Below are positions 5,415 to 5,785 of a DNA stretch of 5,785 nucleotides, piece after piece. The notes beneath the pieces are model-generated. The model was not told where the DNA came from. It did no database searches and saw only the letters and a program-made list of their open reading frames with translations. This DNA is from Anaerocolumna sp. (GTDB lineage: Bacteria; Bacillota; Clostridia; Lachnospirales; Lachnospiraceae), in assembly GCA_029256035.1 (NCBI GenBank), contig JAQSYR010000093.1, positions 1 to 5,785 of the forward strand, written 5' to 3'. Made by a program: the position numbers and the translations under genes. Every line of letters begins with the position of its first letter. The stretch's first letter is position 1.

Positions 5415-5785
5415 ATGAAAGAAAAAGTAATTCTTGCCTATTCAGGCGGACTTGATACTACGATGATTATTCCTTGGTTAAAGGAAAATTATGATTATGA
5501 TGTTGTGTGTGTACTATATATAGAGAATGTTGTTGATGAGTTTGTCGATGATTATGTAGTGCCTTGTGTAAAAGCTGGTGCTGTTTATGAAAATAAATAC
5601 TTACTTGGAACTTCCATGGCAAGACCTGTCATTGCAAAAAGATTAGTTGAAATTGCTAAAATGGAAGGCGCAACAGCCATCTGCCACGGTGCTACCGGAA
5701 AAGGTAATGACCAGGTTCGTTTTGAACTTACAATAAAAGCTTTAGCTCCAGAATTAAAAATTATTGCACCTTGGAGAATCTGGGA
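5415..5785 (+). CDS. argG: Argininosuccinate synthase ArgG, 5' part, with apparent internal deletion
   Basis: Joins citrulline and aspartate with ATP cleavage to AMP and pyrophosphate, giving argininosuccinate. The 123 complete codons in the window cover the nucleotide-binding domain. The PP-loop motif AYSGGLDTT is at 8-16, YLLGTSMARP (62-71) carries the citrulline-binding Tyr62 and Ser67, and GATGKGNDQVRFE (92-104) carries the ATP/aspartate/citrulline residues. The ATG at 5415 has AGGAGG (5401-5406) 8 nt upstream. The oddity is at residues 33-34 (around 5513-5514): DVVCV runs straight into LYIENV. In other family members about 24 residues stand between these segments, including the A-x-x-G-Q region whose alanine (Ala36 in the human enzyme) contacts ATP. 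The loss is in frame and everything after it is well conserved. As read, the product is probably impaired, unless this is a sequencing or assembly error. The 3' end lies beyond the window. Confidence 0.93.
   Translation, partial: MKEKVILAYSGGLDTTMIIPWLKENYDYDVVCVLYIENVVDEFVDDYVVPCVKAGAVYENKYLLGTSMARPVIAKRLVEIAKMEGATAICHGATGKGNDQVRFELTIKALAPELKIIAPWRIW

Overview
The window is an arginine-biosynthesis locus from an AT-rich, low-GC Gram-positive bacterium. Strong AGGAGG-type ribosome binding sites, the argC-argJ-argB-argD gene order and the look of the proteins suggest Clostridia, most likely a Lachnospiraceae-type anaerobe. That placement rests on family resemblance recalled from memory, not on a search.

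Layout. Five genes run right to left on the minus strand: maf (4451-5059), argC (3281-4321), argJ (1941-3161), argB (1017-1919) and argD (1-903, its 3' end cut off by the window edge). On the plus strand argG begins at 5415 and runs off the right edge. A 355-bp divergent region (5060-5414) separates maf from argG and must hold promoters for both directions. Gaps inside the minus-strand run are 129 bp (maf-argC), 119 bp (argC-argJ), 21 bp (argJ-argB) and 113 bp (argB-argD). I see no convincing intrinsic terminator in any of them.

Pathway. ArgJ acetylates glutamate using the acetyl group of N-acetylornithine. ArgB phosphorylates N-acetylglutamate, ArgC reduces it to the semialdehyde, and ArgD transaminates that to N-acetylornithine, which ArgJ converts to ornithine while recycling the acetyl group. 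ArgG acts later, joining citrulline and aspartate. ArgF, ArgH, carbamoyl-phosphate synthetase and the repressor ArgR are not in the window. Maf is a house-cleaning nucleotide pyrophosphatase with no direct role in the pathway.

Most of the window is ordinary. Four things deserve a second look. (1) The N-terminal part of ArgG appears to lack about 24 residues in frame, including the conserved segment around the GQ motif that helps bind ATP. (2) The argG leader can encode a 21-codon peptide with tandem arginine codons; its ribosome binding site lies in one arm of a perfect 8-bp inverted repeat and its stop codon abuts the argG ribosome binding site. (3) A 17-bp near-palindrome overlaps the -35 element of a good argC promoter. 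(4) A long interrupted hairpin fills the argC-argJ gap. I found no mobile element, CRISPR array, tRNA or rRNA.
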